Assembly: GCA_020883125.1 (NCBI GenBank)
Contig: JAHREW010000006.1
Location: forward strand, 1-64,000
DNA length: 64,000 nucleotides
DNA from: Microcoleus sp. CAWBG506
GTDB lineage: Bacteria > Cyanobacteriota > Cyanobacteriia > Cyanobacteriales > Microcoleaceae
Direction: 5' to 3'
Shown in pieces: positions 25,008 through 34,852 of the stretch. Both the position numbers and the translations under genes were made by a program. The notes below the pieces were generated by a model. The model was not told the origin of the DNA. It did not search any database and saw only the letters and a list, made by a program, of their open reading frames with translations. Each line of letters starts with the position of its first letter. Position 1 is the first letter of the stretch.

Positions 25008-26843
25008 TTAAACTTTTGTCCCACACTCAGGACAAAACTTATTGGTCGAAACATTCTTCGCCCCACAACTGGGACAATAAATCAATTCTGCTGATTCCAA
25101 GCTGCTGCGTTCGGGCAAACCAACCATTTGAGCGTTACTTTTGCCGGGAACAACCATCGGATAACAGTTTTCGTCCCTTGTCACCTTCACGTCCACAAGT
25201 ACCGGACCTTGATGGGCTAGCATTTCGGCGATCGCCTCCTTCAGTTCCCCCGGCTGTGAAACCAGCATCCCCTTCACCCCGTAAGCCTGAGCCAGCATCA
25301 CAAAATCCGGCATCCCCACAGTCATGTTCGACGACGAATAGCGCTCCCCATAGAAAGCCTGCTGCCACTGCCGCACCATGCCCTGCCAACCATTATTCAC
25401 AATTACTAGCTTGACATTAATGCCGTATTGTGCTAATGTTCCCAACTCTTGAATATTCATTTGCACACTAGCATCGCCAGCAATGCAAATTACTTGCTCC
25501 TGGGGCAGAGCCATTTTCGCGCCCATTGCCGCCGGTAGCCCGTAACCCATCGTTCCCAAACCTGCACTAGAAATCCAGCGACGAGGCCCGTTGTTGAGGA
25601 ATTGAGCCGACCACATTTGATGTTGACCCACATCGGTGGTGTAGTAAGCATCCGGCGCTTGAGAACCCAACTCGGAAATCACCTCTTGGGGAGACAATAT
25701 TTCTGGGTAATGAGGTACGACTAAGGGGTAATCGCGTTTCCAGCCATCGATCCTGTCAAGCCATGCCCGTGTTTGTCCGGGATTTCCCGAAACCGCTGTT
25801 TCACGACAGCGACGCAGCAAATCGATTAAAACTTGGCGGACATCTCCGACAATCGGAACTTCCGGGCCACGATTTTTACCGACTTCAGCCGGATCGATGT
25901 CGATGTGAATCACCTTGGCGCGGGCGGCAAACTCGTCTAATTTGCCTGTGACGCGATCGTCAAATCGGGATCCGACAGCAATCAACAAATCGCACTCGGT
26001 GACGGCAAAATTCGCGTAAGCAGTGCCGTGCATCCCCAGCATTTTCACTGACAAAGGATGGTTTTCGTCAAAGGCACCTTTGCCCATCAGCGTTGTGGTG
26101 ACTGGGATATGGAACAGCTCTGCTAGTTCTTTAATTTCATCATGGGCTCCTGCTGCGATCGCGCCGCCACCCACATACATCAAAGGACGTTGGGATTCCT
26201 TGAGCAAATGAATCGCTTGATTAATTTGCCGGGGATTTCCCTTCACCGTCGGCCGATAACCAGGAATCCTGACTGCTCCAGGCTCGATCGGCAGATAGTC
26301 AAATTCCTCCAAACCCACATCCTTGGGTACATCCACCAACACCGGCCCTGGACGCCCCGTACTGGCGATGTGGAAAGCCTCGGCGACAATTTTCGCCATA
26401 TCTCTGGGGTCGCGTACTACATAGGAATGCTTGACAATGGGCAGTGTAATGCCATAGATATCGGTTTCCTGAAAAGCGTCGGTGCCGATCGCCGGCCGAG
26501 CCACCTGACCGGTAATAATTACCATCGGGATCGAATCCATGTGAGCTGTCGCAATCCCCGTCACCAAGTTAGTTGCACCGGGCCCGGAAGTGGCGAAACA
26601 GACCCCTACTTGTCCGGTAGCGCGGGCATACCCATCAGCGGCATGAGCAGCACCTTGCTCGTGGCGCACCAGAATATGTTGGATGCCGCCCTCGGCTTCA
26701 GCGCGGTATAGTTCGTCGTAAATCGGCAGAATTGCGCCGCCGGGATAACCAAAAATATGCTTGACACCGTGTCGTCTCAAGCTGTCTATGAGAGCAAATG
26801 CACCAGTTGCACGCTTGATTGCTACTTTAGTTTTTAGTTGCAC
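25008..26843 (-). CDS. ilvB: Acetolactate synthase large subunit with C-terminal zinc ribbon
   Basis: 611 aa. Thiamine-diphosphate enzyme making acetolactate or acetohydroxybutyrate for Val, Leu and Ile synthesis. N-terminal PYR domain with catalytic Glu region ([15 protein letters not shown]), central FAD-type domain ([14 protein letters not shown]), C-terminal TPP motif [12 protein letters not shown]...NNGWQGMV. The family normally ends near residue 580; here about 30 extra residues carry CPSCG and FCPECG, a four-cysteine zinc ribbon. The ribbon could mediate an interaction or redox/metal sensing; function unknown. Oriented toward the repeats and pyrC, but the 338-base gap argues against tight coupling. 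Confidence 0.95.
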   Translation of the reverse strand: MQLKTKVAIKRATGAFALIDSLRRHGVKHIFGYPGGAILPIYDELYRAEAEGGIQHILVRHEQGAAHAADGYARATGQVGVCFATSGPGATNLVTGIATAHMDSIPMVIITGQVARPAIGTDAFQETDIYGITLPIVKHSYVVRDPRDMAKIVAEAFHIASTGRPGPVLVDVPKDVGLEEFDYLPIEPGAVRIPGYRPTVKGNPRQINQAIHLLKESQRPLMYVGGGAIAAGAHDEIKELAELFHIPVTTTLMGKGAFDENHPLSVKMLGMHGTAYANFAVTECDLLIAVGSRFDDRVTGKLDEFAARAKVIHIDIDPAEVGKNRGPEVPIVGDVRQVLIDLLRRCRETAVSGNPGQTRAWLDRIDGWKRDYPLVVPHYPEILSPQEVISELGSQAPDAYYTTDVGQHQMWSAQFLNNGPRRWISSAGLGTMGYGLPAAMGAKMALPQEQVICIAGDASVQMNIQELGTLAQYGINVKLVIVNNGWQGMVRQWQQAFYGERYSSSNMTVGMPDFVMLAQAYGVKGMLVSQPGELKEAIAEMLAHQGPVLVDVKVTRDENCYPMVVPGKSNAQMVGLPERSSLESAELIYCPSCGAKNVSTNKFCPECGTKV

Positions 26844-27208
26844 AGAATTTCCCTTCTTAAACTAATTATGATTTACGATTAAGGCTTTCATTTTACTTCT
26901 TTATCAATATTGAAGCTTTAAAAGTTGCAGTGTTGATATTTTTCTCAACACTTGAGAATAGGACATCGGCTTGGGGCATAGAAGTTTTAGAACGGCAGAG
27001 GGGGACAGGGGAGATTCCGATCGCAGGAGAACCCCAGAGGGCCCAGCGGGAAATACGCTACCGTCTGGCATCTAACCCGCATTCCGCATCCTCAACAGTC
27101 ACATCGACAGTTATAGCTGCTCAATCTTACTTCGTAACTCCCTGAGATCGAGATGTCGATCGATGTCCAATTGATTAGCAGCCCAATTAAAAAATGCTTT
27201 TAGAGATA

Positions 27209-27336
27209 TATAGCAACTGCCAAGGCGATTAGGGCAGATTTTGTAGGGGCGGGTTCACCGATATCTTTCATCGGTATAGACAAATTCTCTAAACCCGCCC
27301 CCACCCCACGACTTAACCACCCTGGCGGTTGCTATA
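27209..27336. mobile_element. 124-bp MITE, copy B
   Basis: Same family as 23074-23201, flanked by TA repeats; differs from the others by CTCTAAACC instead of CTATAAACC. Inserted in the 3' part of the DUF4435 gene. Confidence 0.85.
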
Positions 27337-27441
27337 TATTGAGATTCTTGCTTTTGCATTTGTTTTTGAATATCTTTGCCGTGAAACCAGATTACATACT
27401 GTTTCTGCGACCAAAATTCTGATTGACTAAATTGCTGGTGA

Positions 27442-27569
27442 TATAGCAACTGCCAAGGCGATTAGGGCAGATTTTGTAGGGGCGGGTTCACCGATATCTT
27501 TCATCGGTATAGACAAATTCTATAAACCCGCCCCCACCCCACGACTTAACCACCCTGGCGGTTGCTATA
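27442..27569. mobile_element. 124-bp MITE, copy C
   Basis: Same family and orientation, 105 bases after copy B. The insertion is 126 bases including one TA, a multiple of three, but brings an in-frame TAA into the DUF4435 gene. Confidence 0.85.
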
Positions 27570-28234
27570 ATTAGCTAGGCTTGCTTCAAATCTATCTAGT
27601 GTAACTGTTTCGACAGCTTGTCTAAATTGGTTAATTAGTTCTCTAGCTTCAGTTCGACAATCTACTAGCGCTAAAGACGAGGGAAGATCACCGCTACCAT
27701 CAGTCCAAGTTGTCTTGAGGTGCGTTCTCGTTGGACTTGAGAACAACAGATCGCCTAAAGCCCAGCGTACAGCTTGGTAGTCTTGCAAGCTCTTTGCAGC
27801 ATTTTCCATCCATTGTGCAATCCTATTGATACCTGGAGAGTCTTTATGTGCCCATTTAAAAATGGGATAGTTCTGTTTCTCGATATATTTTTCTCGCCAA
27901 TAACCATGAATCAAGTCAGGATCTAGGAAATAGTTCTCAATGCAAGCTCGATGCGTTAATAAAACGGATTGACTGTCTAATTGAATCAGTCGTACCTCTT
28001 CTGAAGGCTTGGCATCGAAGTCTCGATCTCGGAAAACGAGATATTTTTGACTGCCAATTTCTTGAGGGGAAAAATAACCCTGTGCAAATAAAGAAAAGCT
28101 AAATTTACTGCCACAGGGGACAATTGTAGGCCGCTCTGCTGGTAGTGTTTCTAAAACCCGCTCCAGCAGTTGGGCATCCAAACTTCTTTGCTTTCCTTCG
28201 CAGAAAATAATTTTGCTACTGACAACACTCACAA

Positions 28235-29408
28235 TTACACCTCTAGCCTGATAATGTGTGCTTCAGGCACTAATTGCTCCACATAATCAGAGTGGGTTGT
28301 AATTATAAACTGATTATTATTGCCTAGCTTAGTCAAGGATCTAAGGAAGGCCTGCTGCATTGGTGGGTGGAGGTGCAATTCAATTTCATCAATCAAGATG
28401 AGCGAATTATGAATGTTCCAATTGGCAAAATCCATGAGGATGGGAAAGACAGCTCGTTCGCCTCCAGACATCTCAGAAATTTCATACTGCTTTCTGCCGT
28501 CGTAAACATACAGCAGTTCCCGCTGTTATGAAACACGGTAGGGACACGGCATTGCCGTGTCTGTTATGAAACACGGTAGGGACACGGCATTGCCGTGTCC
28601 CTACGAGGATTGAACGATAAGGTTCGCTCAGGATATCATCTATATTCTCGCGCGGGACGGGGCCTAGAAAGCTGCGTTGGGGAAAAACTCCTTTGTAACC
28701 TCGTTCAATTTCAGCATACAAGTCTTTTTGTCCCGGTCGCAGTTGCTGAATTCTACCTGTTTCGACATCTTGATGAAACTGCCGCCATTTTGATAGCCGA
28801 TCGCGCAAAATATCCTCAGTAATTTCTTGTTGCTTTTCGGGATATTCTGTTGTTAGGCTAGTTGCAGTTCTTTGCTCGGTGTACCAAAAAACGCTGCCAA
28901 CTCGCTCAAACGCCTGAAAGCCTTCAGAACGAAGCAGTCGTTTAGCGTATTCTCGTCCTTTAAATTGAAATAATTCAGGAGCCCTATCCGCTACGACTAG
29001 CTCAGATGGCGATCGCCATCTGAGTTTCACACTATGTTTTTGTGCCGGACGAACTTTTAAATTGTGTCCCTTCCCTGGTAATTTTTGGTAAAAATCTGCA
29101 ACTGCTTGAAGTTCTTGCGAGGAAAACTATACCTGTAAAGTGACTTCTGGTGGAAAATTTCCCCAGTTGTTTCCTAGCAATTCATAGTTAAATCCTGGCC
29201 ATCCTAAGTCAGAAAATTTTTGTAATCGTCCGGTAGCTGTACCTAACGTTGCTGCGATCGCTTGTAAAAGACTTGTTTTGCCAGAGCCGTTCATGCCAAT
29301 TAGAACAATCAGATTTCGTGCCAACCCAGTTTCGGGATCGGTGAAATCAAATACCGGAGGATTCGCAAATTTCTTGAAATACTTTAGCTCAACAGATTGA
29401 ACTTTCAT
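28235..29408 (-). pseudogene. AAA/ABC-type ATPase gene of a PARIS/OLD-like defence pair, broken
   Basis: Starts MKVQSVELKYFKKF (ATG 29408), Walker A GMNGSGKTSLLQAI; an in-frame TAG at 29127-29129 ends the first part, but the same frame continues (FSSQELQAVADFYQKLPG...) to about 28610. A REP-like repeat (28523-28606) then shifts the frame, after which the C-terminal part reads ELLYVYDGRKQYEISEMSGGER, Walker B LILIDEIELHLHP and ITTHSDYVEQL. So one ATPase gene carries a nonsense mutation and an insertion. With the DUF4435 gene immediately downstream it resembles AriA-AriB (PARIS) or related two-gene phage defences. Both genes are inactive. Confidence 0.75.
28523..28606. repeat. REP-like repeat, two 38-bp units, inside the ATPase pseudogene
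   Basis: CTGTTATGAAACACGGTAGG...GCATTGCCGTGT occurs at 28523 and 28561, followed by CCCTAC. The palindrome GACACGGCATTGCCGTGTC is the same as in the 112-bp units upstream of pyrC. Confidence 0.8.
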
Positions 29409-29467
29409 TTGGGAAGTCTCTAAACATCGTTGACTGATGACTAATAACTGATGACTGTTGACTAAAT

Positions 29468-30754
29468 TCAAACAACATCTTGCAAAACATTTCGGGTATG
29501 CCGCCAAGCTGCAATCCCCATTACCGCAACTAAACAGCCCAAACTCATCAACACGATCCGCAAACCGAGGTCATCGGAATTTACCGCTTTACCGACAGCA
29601 TCTGTCAGTGGCCCGGTAATTGCTAAAGGCAGGCTGAGGGCAATATTAATCGCATTGTTCTCGAATCCAAAGACTTTTCCCCGCATAGATTCTGGAGTTT
29701 GTTCTTGAATTAACGCTTGCATCGGGCCGTTAATCAGGGAAGCCCCGAAACCGAACAAAGCGCTTAAACTAAATCCCAACCACAACTGTCTGGTAAAGGC
29801 AAACATTACCAATACAAAACCCATCATTAAGAAACCAATTAAGGGTAAAGGTTTCTGGTGCATTCGATCGCCCCAATGTCCCAAAAAGGCTGCGCCGAAT
29901 ACCATGCCTACACCCGCAGCAGCGAGCAAAAAGCCAAATTGAGTTTCTTTGAGACCTATTTTACCTGAAAGGGCGATCGCCAACACCTGAAGTGCAGCAA
30001 ACACGGAATACAAAATCGTCAACTGTAGCATCGCGTTACTGACAAGGGGATTGCGCTTCAAATAGCGCAAACCTTCCTTAAAGTCTTGCCAAGGATGAAC
30101 GTTTTTTGCACTACTGCCAACATAACTTTCTTTGATCCGCATCGCATAAATCAAAACAGCCGAGATCACATACAACCCGGCCAGCAAAAACTCTCGTGAA
30201 CCTCCTCCGTAGCTTTGTTTGATCCAACTAAACAGTGGTTCGCCGATCGTCATACCAACAATGATGCCACCCATCGTGGATGAGGCGAATAGGGCATTGG
30301 CGGACATCAGTCCCTCTCGCCCCACTGCTAGGGGAATGGCCGCTGCTTCTGCGGGAGCAAAAAATTGGGTAACAGTAGAAACCAAAAACGTAATCACCAA
30401 CAACACAACAAAGGCTTTGGGCAAAAACGTCATCGCGACAATCAATAGGGCGCGAATCACGTTGCACCCAATCAGCATTTGCTTCTTGGAAAAGCGGTCT
30501 ACGACAATACCTGCGATCGAACCAAAAACGATTGCCGGCACTGTGTAGGCAATCATCACCGCTGACAGCATGGAATTTTCCGAATTGTGCCCTGGCGTGT
30601 AACCGCCTGTTTTCAGGAGGATAATCAGCAATACATAAAAAATCTTATCTGCCACTTGCGCCAACAACTGCCCAGTCCACAAGGCGAGGAAGGGGCGATT
30701 TCGGAACAGGGCATTAAGGCCGTTGCGGTCAGGGGGAGGGCTAGCTGGGTGCAT
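29468..30754 (-). CDS. MFS transporter (EntS/MFS_3-like exporter)
   Basis: 428 aa with about twelve hydrophobic segments. N-terminal FLALWTGQLLAQVADKIFYV and VDRFSKKQMLIGCNVIRA (the D-R-x-x-K loop between helices 2 and 3) are typical of the MFS_3 group that exports siderophores or drugs; second loop GHWGDRMHQKPL. C-terminal half MRGKVFGFENNAINIA matches that group. Inner-membrane secondary transporter, substrate unknown. ATG 30754 is the first start; 1 kb of non-coding sequence lies upstream and heptamer repeats (29430-29462) lie downstream. Confidence 0.85.
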   Translation of the reverse strand: MHPASPPPDRNGLNALFRNRPFLALWTGQLLAQVADKIFYVLLIILLKTGGYTPGHNSENSMLSAVMIAYTVPAIVFGSIAGIVVDRFSKKQMLIGCNVIRALLIVAMTFLPKAFVVLLVITFLVSTVTQFFAPAEAAAIPLAVGREGLMSANALFASSTMGGIIVGMTIGEPLFSWIKQSYGGGSREFLLAGLYVISAVLIYAMRIKESYVGSSAKNVHPWQDFKEGLRYLKRNPLVSNAMLQLTILYSVFAALQVLAIALSGKIGLKETQFGFLLAAAGVGMVFGAAFLGHWGDRMHQKPLPLIGFLMMGFVLVMFAFTRQLWLGFSLSALFGFGASLINGPMQALIQEQTPESMRGKVFGFENNAINIALSLPLAITGPLTDAVGKAVNSDDLGLRIVLMSLGCLVAVMGIAAWRHTRNVLQDVV

Positions 30755-31288
30755 AGGAATAGTTTAACTGACCGCCTAATTATATTTTTCAAGAATATGT
30801 GCCAACTTGACATCACAAAATTGAGACTGGGAAAACTCCTGTCTCCTAGGTGCTTTTTCTGTTTTAGCAGATCGCCGTTGAAAGGCAGCGGTCTGTTTGA
30901 CCCTACTTCTAGCGGCTCAACCTAACCCAGCCTTGAGTAAAATCAAGGAATTTTTTGACATACTCACCGGCAGATGAGCGCGGTGATTCTTGACGCTTCA
31001 CCAACTGACGCTACCAAAGGTAGTCTTACTCTGTCTCTGCGTCCATTTACAGTCGTGGCAATGCCTTGTCCCGACTATGTATCGTTTGGAAAGAAAAACA
31101 TTAACAATACTTTTTATTTTGCTTCCAGGTTGGATTTTAACCATTGCCCTTCAGTCTTTCCCTATTACTGGATCAGTTCCGGTTTCAACTCAAAATGAGT
31201 ATATATCGCTGCAATCTTAGGCGGGTATTTCAACCAATTAAATTCTCAGCTATTTAGCACAAGATATTTGATATTGCAACAAAATTTT
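30755..31288 (+). other. Gap with a hairpin and one doubtful small frame
   Basis: A hairpin TCACCG...CGGTGA after TTTTTTGACATAC (about 30950-30994) resembles an end of an IS200/IS605-type element. A 47-codon frame (31077-31220, MYRLERKTLTILFILLPGWI...) looks like a signal peptide followed by a short tail, but lacks a ribosome site and may be a gene fragment. Nothing else is seen. Confidence 0.3.
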
Positions 31289-31292
31289 ACAA

Positions 31293-31480
31293 TTAAAGCC
31301 GTCCTATAAGGACGGGGCTTGTATCCCAGTTTTTTGGTCAAAGGTTGGTCTACATATGAAGCTCACCCCACCTTTCTAGAGGTGGGGGTGTCTATGCTAA
31401 TCTTAAGTCGGTAGACCACAGATCGCAGAGACAAGCCCAGCTTCTAGGCAAGCGTCCAGAACTTTTGCTGGCACGCTTCT
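31293..31480 (-). ncRNA. Possible omega RNA (reRNA) scaffold remnant
   Basis: In TnpB systems the guide RNA covers the 3' end of tnpB and ends at the right end of the element. Here that stretch is intact, with a strong hairpin CACCCCCACCTCTAG...AGGTGGGGTGAG at about 31365-31391 and the terminal hairpin at 31293-31320. Assignment is by position only; expression is unknown. Confidence 0.35.
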
Positions 31481-31597
31481 CGTAGTCCTTTCGGCTATCG
31501 AGTTTTTGCCAACCTCTAGCGGCAATATTGTACGAACCGTTTAGATCGCAGTTGTACTTTTTGCCGCTAGCAAAGGTGGCTAAAGCATAATTCTTTT
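31392..31597 (-). pseudogene. tnpB C-terminal remnant
   Basis: Reading from about 31597 down to the TAG at 31392-31394: NYALATFASGKKYNCDLNGS then YNIAARGWQKLDSRKDYEKR. C-x-LNGSYNIAARxW is the conserved end of cyanobacterial TnpB of the IS1341/IS891 type, containing the third RuvC acidic position (CDLNG). The N-terminal catalytic parts are absent. No nuclease can be made. Confidence 0.75.
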
Positions 31598-31706
31598 ATC
31601 CAATCTCAAGGCAAAGACGACTTAAAGAGAGAATCGGCTAACCCCCACCTGTACCGAGGATGGGGGAATGCGCCTCGCCGAAAGTTCAATGGCGTTGGAA
31701 CATACG

Positions 31707-31720
31707 GTAGTATATTTTAC
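31707..31720 (+). promoter_or_regulatory. NtcA-type binding site upstream of glnB
   Basis: GTA-GTATATTT-TAC is a perfect GTA-N8-TAC palindrome, the consensus for the nitrogen regulator NtcA. It is 88 bases before the glnB start, suiting activation from about -41 of a start site near 31755. No perfect TAN3T box is evident at the expected spacing. Confidence 0.65.
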
Positions 31721-31790
31721 AAAATGCCATGGCGTTGGCAATGATATCAAAAGGTGTCACCCCAATTAAGTAATATAACGAAAGAAGTAA

Positions 31791-32147
<357 letters not shown>

Positions 32148-32234
32148 GAAATTTGGGAATGGGGAATGGGGAATCGAGAATCGGGAATCGGAATTTGTAG
32201 CCGTCTCTCGCCCTGTCCCTATCTCCCTATTCTT

Positions 32235-32819
32235 TTACTTGAAAAGTGTCTCCATTTGTGGTACGAGAGACTGGAATGCTTGGCCACGGTGAGAGTACGA
32301 TCGCTTGGTATCAGGTGTCATTTCTGCAAAAGTCTGTTGCTGTGCGGGGACGTAGAAAATGGGATCGTACCCGAAACCTCCCGTACCGCGAGGACTATGC
32401 AGGATTTCACCGCGGCAAATTCCTTCTACTTGTAGGGCAATTGTACCGTCTGGACGGGCGATCGCGATCGCGCAAACAAATTGTGCTTGCCGGTTCTGTT
32501 CGTTTACCAATTCTGTCAGAAGTCGAGATATCCTGTCAGCATCGGTTTTCCCGTAGCGCGCCGAATAAATTCCGGGTTGGCCATCCAGTGCATCTACCAT
32601 TAAACCGGAATCATCTGCGATCGACCATTCTCCCGTTGCTTTAGCAATTTCCGAAGCTTTCAAACACGCATTAGCGATAAAAGTCTCGCCAGTTTCCTCT
32701 ATTTCCAATTCTTCCGGTTTGAGTTGCAACTGCCATCCCAAATCCTGAAGATAAACCTGCATTTCTTTGAGTTTGCCGGGATTGCTGGTAGCAACAACTA
32801 GCAATTTGCGATCGGTCAT
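32235..32819 (-). CDS. rdgB: XTP/dITP pyrophosphatase (RdgB/HAM1)
   Basis: 194 aa, complete. Removes non-canonical purine triphosphates (XTP, dITP, ITP) to monophosphates, keeping them out of nucleic acids. Signature elements: VVATSNPGKLKEM at the N-terminus, ADDSGLMVDAL-x-GxPGIYSARY, GTGGFGYDPIF and SHRGQAF near the C-terminus. Cytosolic homodimer in known members. Convergent with glnB; the 87 bases between contain GGGAATC-type heptamer repeats. Confidence 0.95.
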   Translation of the reverse strand: MTDRKLLVVATSNPGKLKEMQVYLQDLGWQLQLKPEELEIEETGETFIANACLKASEIAKATGEWSIADDSGLMVDALDGQPGIYSARYGKTDADRISRLLTELVNEQNRQAQFVCAIAIARPDGTIALQVEGICRGEILHSPRGTGGFGYDPIFYVPAQQQTFAEMTPDTKRSYSHRGQAFQSLVPQMETLFK

Positions 32820-33143
32820 AATTTCAATTAAAACTTTGTATAGACATTAACTCACATTTTGGGAAAATGGTTGCAGCAAAATCCCCAAAATCTTATCAAC
32901 CTGGTTAATATAGTATTCGACCGGATCGATAATACGAACCGCGAAGACGCGAAGGACGCGAAGAAAGAGAAGAGAAGAGAAGAGAAAGAGTTCACAATTG
33001 ATGGGAGGATTGCTAGAACAATAGGATTTTATTTATGAACAAGATTTTTTTTACCGCAGAGGACGCAGAGGACACGGAGAAAGAGAGATTTGATATCAAG
33101 TCATCGGCGTTTATCTGCGTTTATCTGCGGTTGAAAACTCCTA
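32820..33143. other. Non-coding gap with purine-rich short repeats
   Basis: GCGAAGACGCGAAGGACGCG and AGAGAAGAGAAGAGAAG (32940-32990) and GACGCAGAGGACACGGAGAA (33060-33080) are the dispersed purine-rich repeats common in filamentous cyanobacteria. No gene is supported. Confidence 0.6.
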
Positions 33144-34568
33144 TTAATTATGCGCCCAATCTTTCGCCCAATTCAAGTTTTTTATTACTTCTTTTAAAGT
33201 CGCAGCTTCTGAATACAACCGCAAAACTGGTTCAGTACCGCTAAACCGAATTAACAGCCAACTTCCGTCAGCTAAACGGAATTTATATCCGTCTACTTTG
33301 TTGCAATCTACAACTGCTTGATCGGCTATTTTTGTTAAAGGTTGATTTTCCAACAGCGACAGCAAACGCGAACGTTCGTCCATATTTGCTAAGTGCAAGT
33401 CGATTCTGTCGTAAGCTGAAGTAAAGCCTGTTTCTTTTTGCAATCTGGCATAGATTTCGCTCAAATCTTCGCCGGATTTGACAACGGCTTCTAACAAATA
33501 CAGCGCCGACAGCAAAGCGTCTCTTTCTGGGATGTGGGTACCGTAGCCTATTCCTCCTGATTCTTCGCCGCCGACTAGGACTTGAGTGGTCAACATTCGA
33601 TCGGCTATATACTTGTAACCGATCGGCGTTTCAAATAAAGGCAAGTCGTACAGTTGGGCAATTTTGGGCATAATGTCAGAACCGCTGACTGTTTTAATCA
33701 CTTCCCCTGTAAACCCGCGCCGTTTTGCTAAATGTTCGATTAATATGGGAACTAGGATTTGGGAACTGAGGAAATTGCCTTGGGAGTCAACAGCAGCAAT
33801 GCGATCGCTATCTCCGTCAAACACAAACCCGATCGACAAACCAGAGCTTTTTCGTTGGTGAGTTCGCATCACCCGAAACAACTGCGAAAGGTAGCGCGGC
33901 AAAGGTTCGGGAGCACCGCCTCCAAATAGCGGATCGCGATCGCTATTGACTTCGTGCACTGTTTCTTCTAAAATCTGTGCCAATCCTCCGGCGGCCGCAC
34001 CGTGCATGGCATCTACAAACACGGTAATTTTGTGAGAGGCGATCGCACTTTTAATCGCATCAATATCGACCATTTCCCGAAGCGTTTTGCAGTAAGCTGG
34101 CCAAGGATTGAAATTCTCCAATTTGCCGGGAGTTGCTGAAATTGGTGCGGGATTTTCGAGTTTTGCTTCTATCTGTTGAGTAACTTCGGGCGAAACTGAA
34201 CCGCCAAATCCGCCCTTGACTTTTAACCCTAAATATGCACCCGGATTGTGGCTGGCCGTCAGGACGATCGCACCCAAAGCATTTAATTGTTTCGCAGCTA
34301 AACTAAAAGCCGGAGTTGGAGCATAAGAATCGCTCAGCAACACGTCAAATCCTGCGCTCTGGACTGCCTTAGCCGCTGCGAGGGCAAATTCTTCAGCCAA
34401 AAATCGGCGATCGTAACCGACAATCACAGTACCGCTGGTGGCATCTTTGCCCGCGGTTTGTGCGAGAACTTGTGCCGCTAGAGGAGCTACTAATGCCACG
34501 CGATCGAATGTAAAATCGTCAGCAATGATGCCGCGCCAGCCATCTGTACCGAATTTAATAGGATTCAT
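33144..34568 (-). CDS. Phosphohexomutase (phosphoglucomutase/phosphomannomutase family)
   Basis: 474 aa. Four-domain alpha-D-phosphohexomutase: N-terminal KFGTDGWRGI, phosphoserine loop TASHNPG with Ser106, metal loop DGDSDRIA, sugar-specificity loop GGEESGGIG and phosphate-binding RFSGTEPVLRLY near the C-terminus. Interconverts sugar 1- and 6-phosphates; the GEESGG loop is common to Glc/Man enzymes, so substrate (glucose or mannose) is open. Length fits bacterial Pgm/Pmm. Stand-alone gene. Confidence 0.9.
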   Translation of the reverse strand: MNPIKFGTDGWRGIIADDFTFDRVALVAPLAAQVLAQTAGKDATSGTVIVGYDRRFLAEEFALAAAKAVQSAGFDVLLSDSYAPTPAFSLAAKQLNALGAIVLTASHNPGAYLGLKVKGGFGGSVSPEVTQQIEAKLENPAPISATPGKLENFNPWPAYCKTLREMVDIDAIKSAIASHKITVFVDAMHGAAAGGLAQILEETVHEVNSDRDPLFGGGAPEPLPRYLSQLFRVMRTHQRKSSGLSIGFVFDGDSDRIAAVDSQGNFLSSQILVPILIEHLAKRRGFTGEVIKTVSGSDIMPKIAQLYDLPLFETPIGYKYIADRMLTTQVLVGGEESGGIGYGTHIPERDALLSALYLLEAVVKSGEDLSEIYARLQKETGFTSAYDRIDLHLANMDERSRLLSLLENQPLTKIADQAVVDCNKVDGYKFRLADGSWLLIRFSGTEPVLRLYSEAATLKEVIKNLNWAKDWAHN

Positions 34569-34664
34569 TTTTAGTCACAAGCCATGAGTCACTCGTCTAT
34601 TTTATGGGCTGAACGGGCGATCGTCATCCGATTTTAGATTTTAGATCGGGACTTACGCCGACCA

Positions 34665-34729
34665 AGAAACCGGGTTTTTACGAGATACTTCGTTACGCAC
34701 CGTAAATTTCTGTAAAAAACCCGGTTTCT
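34665..34729. repeat. Inverted repeat AGAAACCGGGTTTTTA / TAAAAAACCCGGTTTCT
   Basis: Arms at 34665-34680 and 34713-34729 can pair into a long hairpin. It lies between folE and the phosphohexomutase gene; a related AAACCCGG/CCGGGTT pair occurs at 52040-52120. Confidence 0.6.
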
Positions 34730-34777
34730 GGGCCCCATGCCGATCGTCACTAGCCACAAGCCAAAAAGTGATTGACT

Positions 34778-34852
34778 GATGACTAATGACTAATGACCAA
34801 TGACTAATGACCAATGACTAATGACCAATGACTAATGACTAATGACTAAAAG
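34778..34852. repeat. Heptamer tandem repeat (TGACTAA/TGACCAA)
   Basis: About ten copies of ATGACTA/ATGACCA ending at the folE stop codon. Short tandemly repeated heptamers are a known feature of filamentous cyanobacteria; no function is visible. Confidence 0.8.

Larger units (their letters stand above)
27111..28232 (-). pseudogene. DUF4435 (TOPRIM-like) gene broken by two MITEs
   Basis: The open part (28232-27546) starts MSVVSSKIIFCEGKQRSLD, contains VFRDRDFDAKP and ENYFLDPDL, and stops seven codons after the junction with MITE copy C. Removing copy C with one TA (126 bases) restores ...ASLANYHQQFSQSEFW; removing copy B restores ...QYISLKAFFNWAANQLD and continues to a stop at 27111. The reconstructed protein is about 289 aa. 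The CEGK start and DRD suggest a DUF4435/TOPRIM-type nuclease, as in AriB of PARIS defence. The upstream AAA gene ends two bases before its start. Confidence 0.75.
31289..31700 (-). mobile_element. Gutted IS200/IS605-family (tnpB) element
   Basis: Right-end hairpin AAAGCCGTCCTATAAGGACG...GGGGCTT at 31293; left-end-like hairpin CTAACCCCCACCT...AGGATGGGGGAATG at about 31629-31664. Between them only the last ~65 codons of tnpB survive, so about 1 kb has been deleted. It lies directly before the glnB promoter. Confidence 0.65.

Noticed and set aside
26930-27145. 71-codon frame upstream of ilvB
   Set aside because: No ribosome site, no recognisable features, and it ends opposite the 3' end of the DUF4435 pseudogene.
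33035-33244. Frame starting MNKIFFTAEDAEDTEKE
   Set aside because: It is a translation of a dispersed purine-rich non-coding repeat and runs into the antisense of the phosphohexomutase gene.
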